DNA of 64,000 nt from JAEXNA01 sp037189585 (lineage in GTDB: Bacteria; Vulcanimicrobiota; Xenobia; Xenobiales; JADMJV01): positions 186,001-250,000 of the forward strand of contig JBBCJA010000012.1 of NCBI GenBank assembly GCA_037189585.1. The letters run 5' to 3'. Of the stretch, positions 7,756-17,024 are shown in pieces. Each line of letters opens with the position of its first letter. The first letter of the stretch is position 1. Both the position numbers and the translations under genes were made by a program. Below the pieces are notes generated by a model. That model ran no database searches, was not told the DNA's origin, and worked only from the letters and a program-made list of their open reading frames with translations.

Positions 7756-10700
7756 CTGCCGGGTCGACGCCGCAAGTCCAAGGTGTAGGGAAAGAAGGGA
7801 TTGGGCGGCTCGGGCTTGATCTCAAGTTCGCCCCCTCTCAAGTGAAGCTCGGAAAAACGCGCGGTGCGCCGAGCCTCGGCCTCGTTGGCGTTGACCGGGA
7901 AGGTCTCGTAGTTGCGCCCGCCGGGGTGAGAGACCCGATAGGTGCAGCCCCCCAGGCTTCTTCGCGACCAGCCGTCGACTAAGTCGAACTCCAGCGGGAC
8001 GTGAACGCCGATGGTGGGGTGCAAGCAGGTGGGAGGCTGCCAGGCCCGATAGCGCACGCCGGCCACCGCCTCGCCGTGCGCTCCGGTCGGCCGCAACGGC
8101 ACCTGACGTCCGTTGCAAAGCAGGATATGCCGCCCCTCCACCAGGCCGTTGGCCTTGACCTGCAGTCGCTCCAGCGAGGAATCGACGTAGCGAACGGCTC
8201 CTCCCAGGCCAGGCTCCTCACCCAACACATGCCAGGGTTCGATGGCTGTGCGAAGCTCGATGGTCACTCCCGCCTGGATGAACGTCCCGATGCGGGGAAA
8301 GCGAAACTCGAAGTGGGGACGGAACCAGTCGGCTTCGAAACCGAAACCGGCCTGGCGCAGGTCGTCGACCACGCTCTCCAGGTCTTGCCAGACGTAGTGG
8401 CCCAGCATGAACTCGTCGTGCAGCCGAGTGCCCCAGCGGACCGGGGCGGCCCGGTAAGGCTCGCGCCAAAAACGTGCCACCAGGGCGCGGACCAGCAAGC
8501 TTTGCAACAGGCTCATCTGTGCGTGAGGAGGCATCTCGAAGGAGCGAAGCTCCAGAAGCCCCAGGCGTCCCGTGGTGCTGTCGGGCGAGTAGAGCTTGTC
8601 GATGCAGAACTCGGCCCGGTGGGTGTTTCCGGTGATATCGGTCAAGAGGTGGCGGAAGGCTCGGTCGACTAACCAGAGGGGGAACTCGTGCTCTGGTCCG
8701 GGCAGCTGTCCCAGCGCGATCTCGAGCTCATAAAGGCTGTCGTGCCGAGCCTCGTCGATGCGTGGCGCCTGAGAGGTCGGGCCGATGAACAGGCTGGAGA
8801 AGAGATAGGACAGACTGGGGTGGTTCAACCAGTAGCACAGCATGCTGCCCAGCAGGTCCGGGCGGCGCAGGAACGGGCTGTCGGCCGGCGTGGGACCTCC
8901 CATGACCAGGTGGTTTCCTCCTCCGGTACCGGAGTGGCGCCCGTCGAGCATGAATTTCTCCGTCCCCAGACGGCACAATCTAGCCTCTTCATACAAGGTG
9001 AAAGTTCGCGAGGAAAGCTCTTCCCAATTGGCGCTGGGATGGATGTTGACCTCGAGCACACCTGGGTCGGGGGTGATGGAGAAGTGAAGAATGCGAGGAT
9101 CGTGGGGTGGTCCGTAGCCTTCCAGAACCACCGGCCATTCCAACTCCTGAGCCGCTTCTTCCACCGCGCGCACCAGGTCCAGGAAGTCCTCGCCCCGCTC
9201 GGTGGGGGGAAAGAAAACGTACAGATGCCCCTGGCGCACCTCGCAACAGATGGCCGTGCGCACCACGTCATCCGCCGCGCGGCCCTTGCGGGGGATCTCG
9301 GCCGACTTGAGTCCGGAACGAAAGTAGGGCGAGACCGGCAGTTGGCGCTGAAAGGGCGGCAGGTCGTCCAAGGGATCACGCTCGAGGTTTCGGGGCGTCT
9401 CCTCAGGATCTTGGGAGGCGAGACTGTTGAGCGGCAGGCGGTAGCCCATCGGGGCGTCGCCCGGAATCAGCTGGAGGTATTCCTGGCGCAAGAGCCAGGG
9501 TCCGGAGAGCCAGGTCGAGTTTTCGCCGTCGGTCTCTCGGGCCAGCGGCAAAAGGTAACCGGTCGGTTGGTCTAGACCCTGCTGAAAAATACGGGCCAGG
9601 CGCTGTCGTTCGGAGGCATCCCGCAGGGTCTCGGGGTCCATCACCGACGCGTCGACGGGCAGTTTCTGCTCTTGCCAGAGGACCTGATAGACGTCCTCGT
9701 AGGCCGGTCTGACCCACTGGTGCTCCAACTGCAATTTGGCGGAAAGCGTTGTCAGGAACATCTCGGCGTCGCCCCTTTGGCGCGGGCCGGGTTGAGCCGG
9801 ATTGGCCAGAAGGGAGGGTTCGCGCCAGGTCGGATGGCCGTCGGCCCGCCACAGACAGCGCAAGGCCCAACGGGGCAACGGTTCGCCCGGATACTGCTTG
9901 CCCTGTCCATAGTGCAAGACAGGCTTCTTGGCGTACTTTTGAGCCAGTCGCTCCAACAGCTCCCCGGCTAGGCGCCTCTTCTCTTCTCCTAGAGCCGTGA
10001 CGTTCCACTCGGGGCCGTCCATGTCGTCGATGGAGACGAAGGTGGGCTCGCCCCCCATGGTCAGGCGTACGTCATCGAGTTTCAATTGGCCGTCCACTTG
10101 GTAGCCCAGGGCGTCTATCCTCTTCCACTGCTCTGGGCTGTAAGGAAGAGTGACTCGAGGATCCTCGTGCCGCCGGGTCACCGACATGCGAAAGTCGAAG
10201 CCCTCGACCACCTTCTGATCGGGTCCCAAGGGGGTCCAACTGTAAGATCCGGTGATGGCCGCCGCGCTCAGCGGTTGGGCGCTGGCGGCAAGCGGTATAT
10301 GGCCCTCGCCGGCCAGAAGCCCCGAGGTCGGATCCATGCCGATCCAGCCGGCCCCCGGGATGAAGGCCTCGGCCCAGGCGTGCAGGTCGGTGAAATCCTG
10401 ACTTGCTCCGCTGGGCCCGTCCAAACTCGCCACGTCGGGCTTGAGCTGAATCAGGTAGCCGGAGACAAACCGCGCGGCGATGCCCAAATGACGCAAAAGC
10501 TGGACGGCAAGCCATGCCGAGTCGCGGCAGGAGCCGGTGCCCACGGTCAAGGTGGTCTCGGGAGTCTGCACCCCCGGTTCCATACGGATCACGTAGTCGA
10601 CCAGCTTTTGCAATCGCGTGTTGATCTCGACTAAGTAGTCGACGGTCCCGATCTTGTCACGGCGCAACTCCTCGACTAGTTTGGCCAACCTCGGTTCGGG

Positions 10701-11066
10701 TGTCTCCGCCTCGAGATAGGGAGCGAGCTCTCGGCGCAGCGTCGCTTCGTAGGTGAAGGGGAAGCTCTGAACATCCTCGTTGAGGAAAAAGTCGAAGGGA
10801 TTGATCACCGTCATGTCGGCCAAAAGGTCGACTGTGACTCGCAACTCCTTAGTCGGGTTAGGGAAAACGAAACGGGCGATGTGATTGCCGTACGGGTCCT
10901 GTTGCCAGTTGAGAAAATGGTCCTCCGGAGTGACTTTCAGGCTGTAGGCCAGGATCGGCGTGCGGCAATGAGCGGCCGGGCGAAGGCGGACCAGGTGAGG
11001 GGCGAGACAGACGGCCTGATCATAGCTGTAGACCGTCTCGTGATGGAGGGCGACGTGAATACTCAA
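7752..11066 (-). CDS. transglutaminase-like / DUF2126 protein, first gene of the operon
   Basis: The 1104 aa product has an N-terminal transglutaminase-like domain (~1-290) with Cys in VGTGSCRDSAW, His in TDLHAWAEAF and Asp in WIGMDPTSGLL. A long DUF2126 region follows, with GGEPTFVS, GGGNHLVMGG and SLLQSLLVRALVARFW. I chose the TTG start at 11066 because AAGGAG lies at 11076-11081, 9 nt upstream, and the protein then begins SIHVALHHETVYSYDQ like its family. The open frame continues 28 codons further upstream. The 4 nt overlap with the ATP-grasp/Alpha-E gene supports a single transcript. Confidence 0.92.
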   Translation of the reverse strand: MSIHVALHHETVYSYDQAVCLAPHLVRLRPAAHCRTPILAYSLKVTPEDHFLNWQQDPYGNHIARFVFPNPTKELRVTVDLLADMTVINPFDFFLNEDVQSFPFTYEATLRRELAPYLEAETPEPRLAKLVEELRRDKIGTVDYLVEINTRLQKLVDYVIRMEPGVQTPETTLTVGTGSCRDSAWLAVQLLRHLGIAARFVSGYLIQLKPDVASLDGPSGASQDFTDLHAWAEAFIPGAGWIGMDPTSGLLAGEGHIPLAASAQPLSAAAITGSYSWTPLGPDQKVVEGFDFRMSVTRRHEDPRVTLPYSPEQWKRIDALGYQVDGQLKLDDVRLTMGGEPTFVSIDDMDGPEWNVTALGEEKRRLAGELLERLAQKYAKKPVLHYGQGKQYPGEPLPRWALRCLWRADGHPTWREPSLLANPAQPGPRQRGDAEMFLTTLSAKLQLEHQWVRPAYEDVYQVLWQEQKLPVDASVMDPETLRDASERQRLARIFQQGLDQPTGYLLPLARETDGENSTWLSGPWLLRQEYLQLIPGDAPMGYRLPLNSLASQDPEETPRNLERDPLDDLPPFQRQLPVSPYFRSGLKSAEIPRKGRAADDVVRTAICCEVRQGHLYVFFPPTERGEDFLDLVRAVEEAAQELEWPVVLEGYGPPHDPRILHFSITPDPGVLEVNIHPSANWEELSSRTFTLYEEARLCRLGTEKFMLDGRHSGTGGGNHLVMGGPTPADSPFLRRPDLLGSMLCYWLNHPSLSYLFSSLFIGPTSQAPRIDEARHDSLYELEIALGQLPGPEHEFPLWLVDRAFRHLLTDITGNTHRAEFCIDKLYSPDSTTGRLGLLELRSFEMPPHAQMSLLQSLLVRALVARFWREPYRAAPVRWGTRLHDEFMLGHYVWQDLESVVDDLRQAGFGFEADWFRPHFEFRFPRIGTFIQAGVTIELRTAIEPWHVLGEEPGLGGAVRYVDSSLERLQVKANGLVEGRHILLCNGRQVPLRPTGAHGEAVAGVRYRAWQPPTCLHPTIGVHVPLEFDLVDGWSRRSLGGCTYRVSHPGGRNYETFPVNANEAEARRTARFSELHLRGGELEIKPEPPNPFFPYTLDLRRRPGR

Positions 11067-11231
11067 AGCGTACCGCTCCTTCGGGAGGATGGGGGTTAAA
11101 CCTGTACTATTCGCTGGTTCGGGTGGACAAATCGATTGTCCCCTCAACAAGAGCTGCCGCCAACCTATTTATGCCTTGAATCAACCACAGAACAATGCTT
11201 AAATGAAACACGTCTGGATAGGGAGGCTCAC

Positions 11232-11768
11232 ATGGCGAAATATGTCGGTTTAGCAATGTTGGCGCTCTTGCTCGCGGGTTTGGGATACTACGAGTATGAC
11301 CAGGCCAAAACTCAGAGGCTTCATGGCTACGGTCAAGTTGTGGATGGCATCTATTCTAAGGTCATCACCAGCTTCAAAGCCATGAGCGTTGTGGAATCCG
11401 ATGAAACTAGAATCGAGGGAAAGGTCATGGTCCGGAGTGTTTCGACGGACAAAGCCGATCTTCTTATCGCAGCCTGCCAGCGGGCCCATGAGGAACTGAC
11501 CAAGACGCGAGACGAATTCACCAAAATTGTACCTCCAGAGGAAGCCAGGGAACTGCATGACCAGGTCCTTCAATTGATCGACGGCACGATTCGACTGGCA
11601 AAAAGTAACCAAAGCAACTTCGCACTCCACAAAAAGGCTCAACAAGGGGCCCAAGTTTCTCCGGACTTGGTGCGTTCTGTGATGGAGAAAGCCCGTGCGG
11701 AAGCCCGCGAAGTAGCCAGACTGCGGGGAGAGGTGAGAGAAAAGAAGGACGCCCTCCTGGCCCTGTAG
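11232..11768 (+). CDS. hypothetical membrane-anchored coiled-coil protein
   Basis: The 178 aa product begins with a signal-anchor (residues ~4-18) and continues as charged helices. The region from residue ~95 to the end (RSVMEKARAEAREVARLRGE) is probably coiled coil. GGAGG lies about 6 nt before the ATG at 11232; the frame is open further upstream, but without a ribosome site. I do not recognise the family. It stands alone, divergent from the transglutaminase operon. The 211 bp between it and cofH contain nothing I can identify. Confidence 0.75.
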   Translation: MAKYVGLAMLALLLAGLGYYEYDQAKTQRLHGYGQVVDGIYSKVITSFKAMSVVESDETRIEGKVMVRSVSTDKADLLIAACQRAHEELTKTRDEFTKIVPPEEARELHDQVLQLIDGTIRLAKSNQSNFALHKKAQQGAQVSPDLVRSVMEKARAEAREVARLRGEVREKKDALLAL

Positions 11769-11979
11769 TGGGTCCCTTTTGCTATGACGGTAGCTTCGAC
11801 GACGACGTGGACACAGGCGTACATTAGGAGTCGGGGGTACTGTCAGAGTGGTGGTTGGGGGCGAGATATGACATTGTGCTGTTGACCGGTATGATGGAAT
11901 TTGTGTCGAGTCCCACTTAGTATCTTCAGAGTAGCCAACAGAAAGTACGAGCTTTCCTTGCCTGGATAGAGAGGCTTTT

Positions 11980-13260
11980 TCACGGCCTCGATGAGGTCGA
12001 AGTTGTCCGCCGGTTCGGATGAATGTACCGATGCTCCGATGCGCTCGCGAGCGCGCGGTATGAGCCGAAGAGAGCTTCGTTATCCGCCACGGCATCAAGA
12101 GCATCTTCTGATCCGTTCTCGGGAATTTCAAAGCGGCGAAGCACTCCGTAGGATGTGCTGCGTTGAATAGGAATGCGTCCAGCCTCTCGGATGAGGCCTC
12201 GCAGGCGCGAGGGAGAGAGGAACTGTCCGTGAGAGGCGCCCGCCGCGGTGGAGATGCTCTCGTTGATCAACGTTCCGCCCAGGTCGTTGCAGCCGGCGTT
12301 GAGCAGTAGGCCGGCGAGTTTTTCTCCCTCTTTGACCCAGGAGGCCTGGATGTTACGGAAGGTTCGACCCAACAGAATTCGAGCCAGGGCGTGAATGTGC
12401 ACGACTTCAGAGCCGCTCGGGCCGAGGCGGTGACCTTTGAGCTCCTCCAAGTGAGACAAAGGCGCGTCCTGGTGGACAAATCCGAGAGGGACGAACTCGG
12501 TGAAACCGCCCGTCTGGTCTTGAATCTCCCGAAGTTGGAGTAGGTGGTCCACCCAATGAGTGGTCGTCTCCAGATGCCCGAACATCATGGTGGAGGTGGT
12601 CTTGAGCCCGATCTGATGAGCGCCGGTGATGATCTCCTTCCACTGCTCCACCGTGATCCGACCCGGAGCCAGTCGGTCGCGAAGCTCCTGGTCCAAGACC
12701 TCGGCCGAGGTGCCCGGCATGGTGTCAAGACCGGCCGCTTTGAGCTCTTGTAGAAATTCCCGCGGCGAGCACTTCGAGCGAATAGCGCCGTACAGTACCT
12801 CTTCCGGAGAGAACGCGTGAAGGTGGAGTTGGGGGAATTTCTCTTTGACCGCTTTGGTGATCTGAATGTACAGATCGCCTTCCATTTTGGGGGGCAGCCC
12901 CGCCTGAATGCAGACCTCGGTGGCCCCAAAGGCGACCGCCTGCTCCACCCGCTGCAAGATCAAGGGCAGCTCCAGGTAATAGCCCTCCTCGTTGCGATGG
13001 TCCCTCGAGAAAGCGCAGAACTTGCACGATTTGATGCAGACGTTGGTGAAGTTGATGTTGCGGTTGACGACATAGCTCACCTCGTCACCGCACTGCTCTT
13101 GTCTTAGAGCGTCGGCGACCAAAGCCAGAGCCCAGATCTGGGACTGGGAGAGGTCGGCCAAACCCAGAGCTTGCTTGCGGGAAAGAGCCCGCCCCTCGAG
13201 GGCTTGTTCTAGACTCTCCTTTTGGGTTGGTGTGAAAAGATCCCAGGGGTTAGGCAACAT
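11980..13260 (-). CDS. cofH: 5-amino-6-(D-ribitylamino)uracil:L-tyrosine 4-hydroxyphenyl transferase
   Basis: The 426 aa radical SAM enzyme carries the CIKSCKFC cluster motif (CxxxCxxC) preceded by NRNINFTNV. CofH-specific segments follow: CIQAGLPPKMEG, LHLHAFSPEEV, MPGTSAEVL and GTLINESIS. CofH joins a tyrosine-derived hydroxybenzyl group to the ribitylaminouracil made in riboflavin synthesis, and CofG then closes the ring to form FO, the chromophore of F420. The start overlaps the end of cofG by 11 nt. The order ribD-cofG-cofH fits the pathway. Confidence 0.95.
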   Translation of the reverse strand: MLPNPWDLFTPTQKESLEQALEGRALSRKQALGLADLSQSQIWALALVADALRQEQCGDEVSYVVNRNINFTNVCIKSCKFCAFSRDHRNEEGYYLELPLILQRVEQAVAFGATEVCIQAGLPPKMEGDLYIQITKAVKEKFPQLHLHAFSPEEVLYGAIRSKCSPREFLQELKAAGLDTMPGTSAEVLDQELRDRLAPGRITVEQWKEIITGAHQIGLKTTSTMMFGHLETTTHWVDHLLQLREIQDQTGGFTEFVPLGFVHQDAPLSHLEELKGHRLGPSGSEVVHIHALARILLGRTFRNIQASWVKEGEKLAGLLLNAGCNDLGGTLINESISTAAGASHGQFLSPSRLRGLIREAGRIPIQRSTSYGVLRRFEIPENGSEDALDAVADNEALFGSYRALASASEHRYIHPNRRTTSTSSRP

Positions 13261-14374
13261 GTTCGGTCTGTCTCAACTTGGATTGCTGGCGGGCTAAATG
13301 CGGTCTCAAATTTGGGTCGACCCATTCGTCGTCTCTGAGGTACTCGGGATAGACGGGAAGTCGCGGCCGAAGCTGATAGCCCGCCGACTCGCACAGGGCG
13401 GCCAGTTGGTCCAAGTGCGGCCAGGGAGCTTCCGGATTGATGAAGTCTTTGGTCAGCGGACTGATACCGCCCCAGTCGTTGATGCCCGCCCGGATCAGAC
13501 CCAGATGACCTTCCGGGGTCAGGTTGGGCGGCGCCTGCACGTTCATCTCCGGGCCCAAAATCAGGCGGGCCACCGCCACCGTTCGAAACAGCTCCTCGTC
13601 GTTGACCTCGGGGAAGTCGGCCATCTTGGTCTCTTCCTTGGCCCGGAAGATCTGTACGATCACTTCTTGGAGGTGGCCATACCGTTGCTGTAGGTCGCGC
13701 AGCGCGAAAAGGGTCTCCACTCTCTCCTCCACCGTCTCCCCGATACCCACCAGAAGTCCCGAGGTGAATGGGATCTTGAGCCGGCCGGCCTCCTCGATCA
13801 TGCGCAGGCGAACTTCGGGCTTTTTGTCGGGAGCGCTCTCGTGCGGGCCGCCGACGGCGCAAAGGCGAGGAGAAACGTTCTCCAACATCAAGCCCATGCT
13901 GACGTTGTAGGGACGCAGTCGGGCCATCTCCTCGGAAGTCAAAATACCGGCGTTAGTGTGGGGTAGCATTCCGAGCTCCAGACAGCTCTTGCTGACCTCG
14001 ACCAGATAATCCGTCGTGGTCTGATACCCCATCGAGCCCAAAAGACGCCGGTAGGATGGGAAAACGGCCTCAGGCCTGTCTCCCAGACAGAGCAGAGCCT
14101 CGATACAGCCCATTCTGTCTCCCCGCTCCACCACACCGGAGATCTCCTCGAGCGACATCGTGTGCGCCCCCTTGTCCTTCGGCCCCTTACGGAAAGTACA
14201 GTAGGAGCAGCGGTCCCGGCACAGATTGGTGACCGGAAGAAAGACCTTGGGACTATAGGTGAGGACCTTGCCAAAGGCTTGGTCACGCAGTTGGCTAGCC
14301 TGGGTGAACAGGCCGGGGTGGCCCTCACGGATCCGCGCGCAAGCCCCCTCGAAGTCTAAACTCGATGAAATCAA
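13250..14374 (-). CDS. cofG: 7,8-didemethyl-8-hydroxy-5-deazariboflavin synthase
   Basis: This radical SAM enzyme has CRDRCSYC preceded by FLPVTNL, then GDRPE, LPHTNAGIL, MGLMLENVSPRL and FTSGLLVGIGE, all characteristic of CofG. It catalyses the cyclisation of the CofH product to FO. The frame stays open upstream through the end of ribD to 14530, so the start is uncertain. I chose the TTG at 14374 because it is the first start codon after the ribD stop and leaves about 50 residues before the cysteine motif. A GGAGG at 14409-14413 inside the ribD end is the nearest ribosome site but lies far from it. Confidence 0.92.
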   Translation of the reverse strand: MISSSLDFEGACARIREGHPGLFTQASQLRDQAFGKVLTYSPKVFLPVTNLCRDRCSYCTFRKGPKDKGAHTMSLEEISGVVERGDRMGCIEALLCLGDRPEAVFPSYRRLLGSMGYQTTTDYLVEVSKSCLELGMLPHTNAGILTSEEMARLRPYNVSMGLMLENVSPRLCAVGGPHESAPDKKPEVRLRMIEEAGRLKIPFTSGLLVGIGETVEERVETLFALRDLQQRYGHLQEVIVQIFRAKEETKMADFPEVNDEELFRTVAVARLILGPEMNVQAPPNLTPEGHLGLIRAGINDWGGISPLTKDFINPEAPWPHLDQLAALCESAGYQLRPRLPVYPEYLRDDEWVDPNLRPHLARQQSKLRQTEHVA

Positions 14375-14403
14375 AGCTTGGCGCCATTCTTGCGCGTTTG
14401 GCC

Positions 14404-15543
14404 TTAAACCTCCAACCGGGCCGGAACCGTGATGGCGTCGGAGGGCATCCAGAGGTAGCCTTCGATCAAAAGGTCCGAACCGAGCGTGCTCCAACCGACA
14501 TCGCGCAGCTTCAAAGCGTCTCCCACGCAATCGACTCCGAAGCCGGCGACAGGCGACACGGCCTCCTGGCCCCCGACCAGAAGCGGCGCGATGAAAGCGG
14601 CCACCCGGTCGATGTATCCGCCGTCCAGCATGGAACCGTTAAGGCGGGAGCCGCCTTCGAGCAGAATGCTGTTGATACCGCGCTCGGCCAGCGTTCGTAA
14701 GGCGAGGTCGAGGTCCACCCGTCCCTCACTGTCGAGGGTGACCAGGATATCCATTCCCTCCAGAGGCTGGAGATTCTTTTCACCGTCCGGCGTGGTCAAC
14801 ACGATGACGCCGTTCTCGGCTCTTTCGAAAAGGCGCGCGGTGGGTTTGAGCCTGCCTCTACTATCGACCACGATTTTGGTGGGAGTGCGGCCCTCCGGCT
14901 CGCGGGCCGTCAATTCGGGGTCGTCAACGGTGATGGTGTTGATCCCCACCATGATGGCGTCGTGGCTGTCTCTTTCTCGATGCACCCAACGACGGGCCTG
15001 ATCACCGGAAATATATTTGGACTGGCCGGTTCGGCTGGCGATCTTCCCATCAAGACTGGAGGCGAACTTCAAGGTGATGTAGGGGCGTCCACGAGTCAGT
15101 CGGCAGATGAAAGCACGATTGACCTCGGCGCACTGCTCCTGACTATCCTCGTCGGCCAGCTCCACCACCACTCCGGCTTCACGAAGCTCGTGGATCCCGT
15201 TTCCACTAACCCGCGGGTCGGGGTCGATCAGTCCGACCACCACGTTACTGATGCCCGCTTTGACAATCTCGGGAACGCACGGCCCCGTCCGTCCGTGGTG
15301 ACAACACGGCTCTAGCGAAACGTACATGGTCGCCCCCCGAGCCTTCTCTCCGGCTTCGGCCAAGGCGAGAACCTCGGCGTGGGCCTCTCCGGCTCTCTGA
15401 TGGAACCCCTCCCCGACCACTCGCTTGTCCTTGACGACAATGGCCCCCACCACAGGGTTGGGACTGGTTCTTCCCAGCCCTTTGGCGGCGAGCTGAATGG
15501 CTCGTTGCATGAAGTACTGGTGATTGGCGATGTGACTTTCCAA
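14404..15543 (-). CDS. ribD: bifunctional riboflavin biosynthesis deaminase/reductase
   Basis: The N-terminal cytidine-deaminase-like zinc domain shows HAEVLAL and EPCCHHGRTGPC. The C-terminal reductase domain starts near RPYITLKFASSLDGKIA, with GINTITVDDPELTAR and LLEGGSRLNG. It carries out the deamination and reduction steps that lead towards the ribitylaminouracil shared by riboflavin and FO synthesis. I chose the TTG at 15543 (GGAG 5 nt upstream, 379 aa, normal for RibD); an ATG at 15669 is in frame but would add an unusual leader. It is the first gene of ribD-cofG-cofH, and no other rib gene is in the window. Confidence 0.93.
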   Translation of the reverse strand: MESHIANHQYFMQRAIQLAAKGLGRTSPNPVVGAIVVKDKRVVGEGFHQRAGEAHAEVLALAEAGEKARGATMYVSLEPCCHHGRTGPCVPEIVKAGISNVVVGLIDPDPRVSGNGIHELREAGVVVELADEDSQEQCAEVNRAFICRLTRGRPYITLKFASSLDGKIASRTGQSKYISGDQARRWVHRERDSHDAIMVGINTITVDDPELTAREPEGRTPTKIVVDSRGRLKPTARLFERAENGVIVLTTPDGEKNLQPLEGMDILVTLDSEGRVDLDLALRTLAERGINSILLEGGSRLNGSMLDGGYIDRVAAFIAPLLVGGQEAVSPVAGFGVDCVGDALKLRDVGWSTLGSDLLIEGYLWMPSDAITVPARLEV

Positions 15544-15697
15544 GGCGACTCCGGAACTGCTGAAGGTTTTCTTTGTTCGACAAAGAGGAAAGAGAATTGG
15601 GAGAAAGCGGCTCGCCTCCTGCAAAGGAAAGGCGGACCAGGACTCACGATGTCTATAGCGAACAGACATAAGAGAGTAAAACTCATTGGAGGAAACT

Positions 15698-16498
15698 TTG
15701 GGACCTTACGACAGAAATCATGACGGTGCCGCCCTCGGCCCCTCGGTGCACGTCCCCGAGGAGGACCAGCGCTCCGTATATCCTTATACGATCTCAGGCA
15801 GCGCCTCCTTCGCCGATCCGGCGGAGAGTCGTCGCCGGACGCAGATGCTGCACACCACTTATCTTTATCTTTCCGTGGCGGTGGCCGCGGCCATGGCGGG
15901 AGCCTGGTTTGGCGCCCATTCCGAGACTTACCTGAAAATGGTGTTCTCGGCGGGATGGCTATTTTTCATCCCCATGTTTCTTGTGCTCAACTTCATTCCA
16001 GCACTTGCCCTCGGTGTCGCCGAACGCGCGCCGCGATTCGCGATTCCCGCGCTGGCTCTCGACGGATTGGTATCCGGCTTAGCGCTTGCTCCTCTGGTTT
16101 TCATAGGGCTGCTGTACAGTGGCTCGGATGCCAGCGGTGGCGGTAATTTCGTCTCCACCGCCGTGGTCATAACCGGCGCGATCTTCGCGGCGATTACCGC
16201 CTACGTCCATCTCAACAAAACCGAATTCAAGGTCAGCGGCGCCGTGATGTGGGGAATCTTCGGATTCGCCATCGTCTGTATCCCGCTCAACATGTTTCTA
16301 CAGAGCAGCCTGCTGAGCATGATCGTTTCCGGTGTCATCGGGATCTTTGGTGCCATCCAGTTGGCGATGGCGACCAGCACTATCGTGACCGACCCGAAGT
16401 TCAACAGCCCCGCGGCTGGAGCTTTGATGCTCTTCGCCGGTCTGTTCAACCTGTTCCAAGCGATTCTGCACCTGCTGCTCAGCGGCGGCCGCGACTAA
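15698..16498 (+). CDS. Bax inhibitor-1/YccA-like membrane protein
   Basis: The 266 aa product has a ~50 residue polar N terminus and then about seven transmembrane helices. The pattern (MLHTTYLYLSVAVAAAMAG, ITGAIFAAITAYVHL, GVIGIFGAIQLAMATS) fits the UPF0005/Bax-inhibitor-1 superfamily of membrane proteins linked to stress and calcium leak. The start is a TTG at 15698 with GGAGG 5 nt upstream; another TTG at 15686 would place the ribosome site inside the gene. A hairpin with a T-run follows the stop. The family assignment rests on topology and a few motifs, so it is less certain than most here. Confidence 0.75.
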   Translation: MGPYDRNHDGAALGPSVHVPEEDQRSVYPYTISGSASFADPAESRRRTQMLHTTYLYLSVAVAAAMAGAWFGAHSETYLKMVFSAGWLFFIPMFLVLNFIPALALGVAERAPRFAIPALALDGLVSGLALAPLVFIGLLYSGSDASGGGNFVSTAVVITGAIFAAITAYVHLNKTEFKVSGAVMWGIFGFAIVCIPLNMFLQSSLLSMIVSGVIGIFGAIQLAMATSTIVTDPKFNSPAAGALMLFAGLFNLFQAILHLLLSGGRD

Positions 16499-16524
16499 AT
16501 CGTCGCTCGGAATCTCTGTTGAGA

Positions 16525-16554
16525 AAGGGTCGCCCACGGGCGGCTCTTTTTTTT
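16525..16554 (+). terminator. rho-independent terminator
   Basis: GTCGCCC pairs with GGGCGGC (one G-U pair) across a short loop, and an eight-T run follows. It lies about 30 nt after the stop of the Bax-inhibitor-1-like gene. Confidence 0.8.
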
Positions 16555-16565
16555 GTGAATGCGGT

Positions 16566-16765
16566 TGGTTCAAGGCGACTGGCGGCGTGCGGACGCCCAC
16601 TTCAAATGGATGCGGAATTCCACTCCGAGTGCACGCGCGGCGCGCGAATGAGGTGCTCGCGGCGCGTCCCCTCCAAGCGGACGCGGAATTCCACTTCAAG
16701 TGCCCGCCGTGGCGCGCGGACGCGGCGCACGCGAAGCGCCCCCTTCAAGCGGACGCGGAATTCTT
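16566..16765. repeat. three imperfect ~72 bp direct repeats
   Basis: The core TTCAAGCGGACGCGGAATTC recurs at about 72 bp spacing: GCGGAATTC falls at 16612-16620, 16683-16691 and 16755-16763. The first two cores are followed by CCACTTCAAGTGC-like sequence, and the units are linked by very GC-rich spacers. Short open frames run through in several phases, but none has a ribosome site. It lies between a terminator and the next promoter, so it looks like an intergenic repeat and not a gene. Confidence 0.75.
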
Positions 16766-16928
16766 GAAAAATTCCTCGTTCTTGCTCACAAACTCTTCCT
16801 GATCGGGCGAGACGTCGTCGTCAGTGAAAATCGCGGTTGGAATGGATGCAATCGACTGGGCAGACATCGACACAAGCGGCGTCTTTCACGCCTATACAGG
16901 GCGCTCCGATAACATGTGGCATCGCGAA

Positions 16929-16972
16929 ACTAGGTATACCTTATTGACAAAATTAGGCCAACCTAGTATTTA
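16929..16972 (+). promoter_or_regulatory. sigma-70-like promoter overlapped by an inverted repeat
   Basis: TTGACA at 16944-16949 is followed after 17 bp by TATTTA at 16967-16972. ACTAGGT at 16929-16935 and its exact reverse complement ACCTAGT at 16961-16967 bracket the -35 and touch the -10, as a repressor operator would. The DUF6607 gene starts 52 bp downstream. Confidence 0.65.
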
Positions 16973-17024
16973 TTTTTAGGAGCGCCTCAGGTCAGCGCTC
17001 AAGGCTTTGTTCGTCAGAGGTGTT

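Noticed and set aside
11250..12131. A 293-codon minus-strand frame
   Set aside because: It runs antisense over the real coiled-coil gene and the end of cofH, has no ribosome site and low-quality composition.
16587..16912. Short frames through the 72 bp repeats
   Set aside because: Several phases are open because of the repeats; none has a ribosome site, so I treat it as intergenic repeat.
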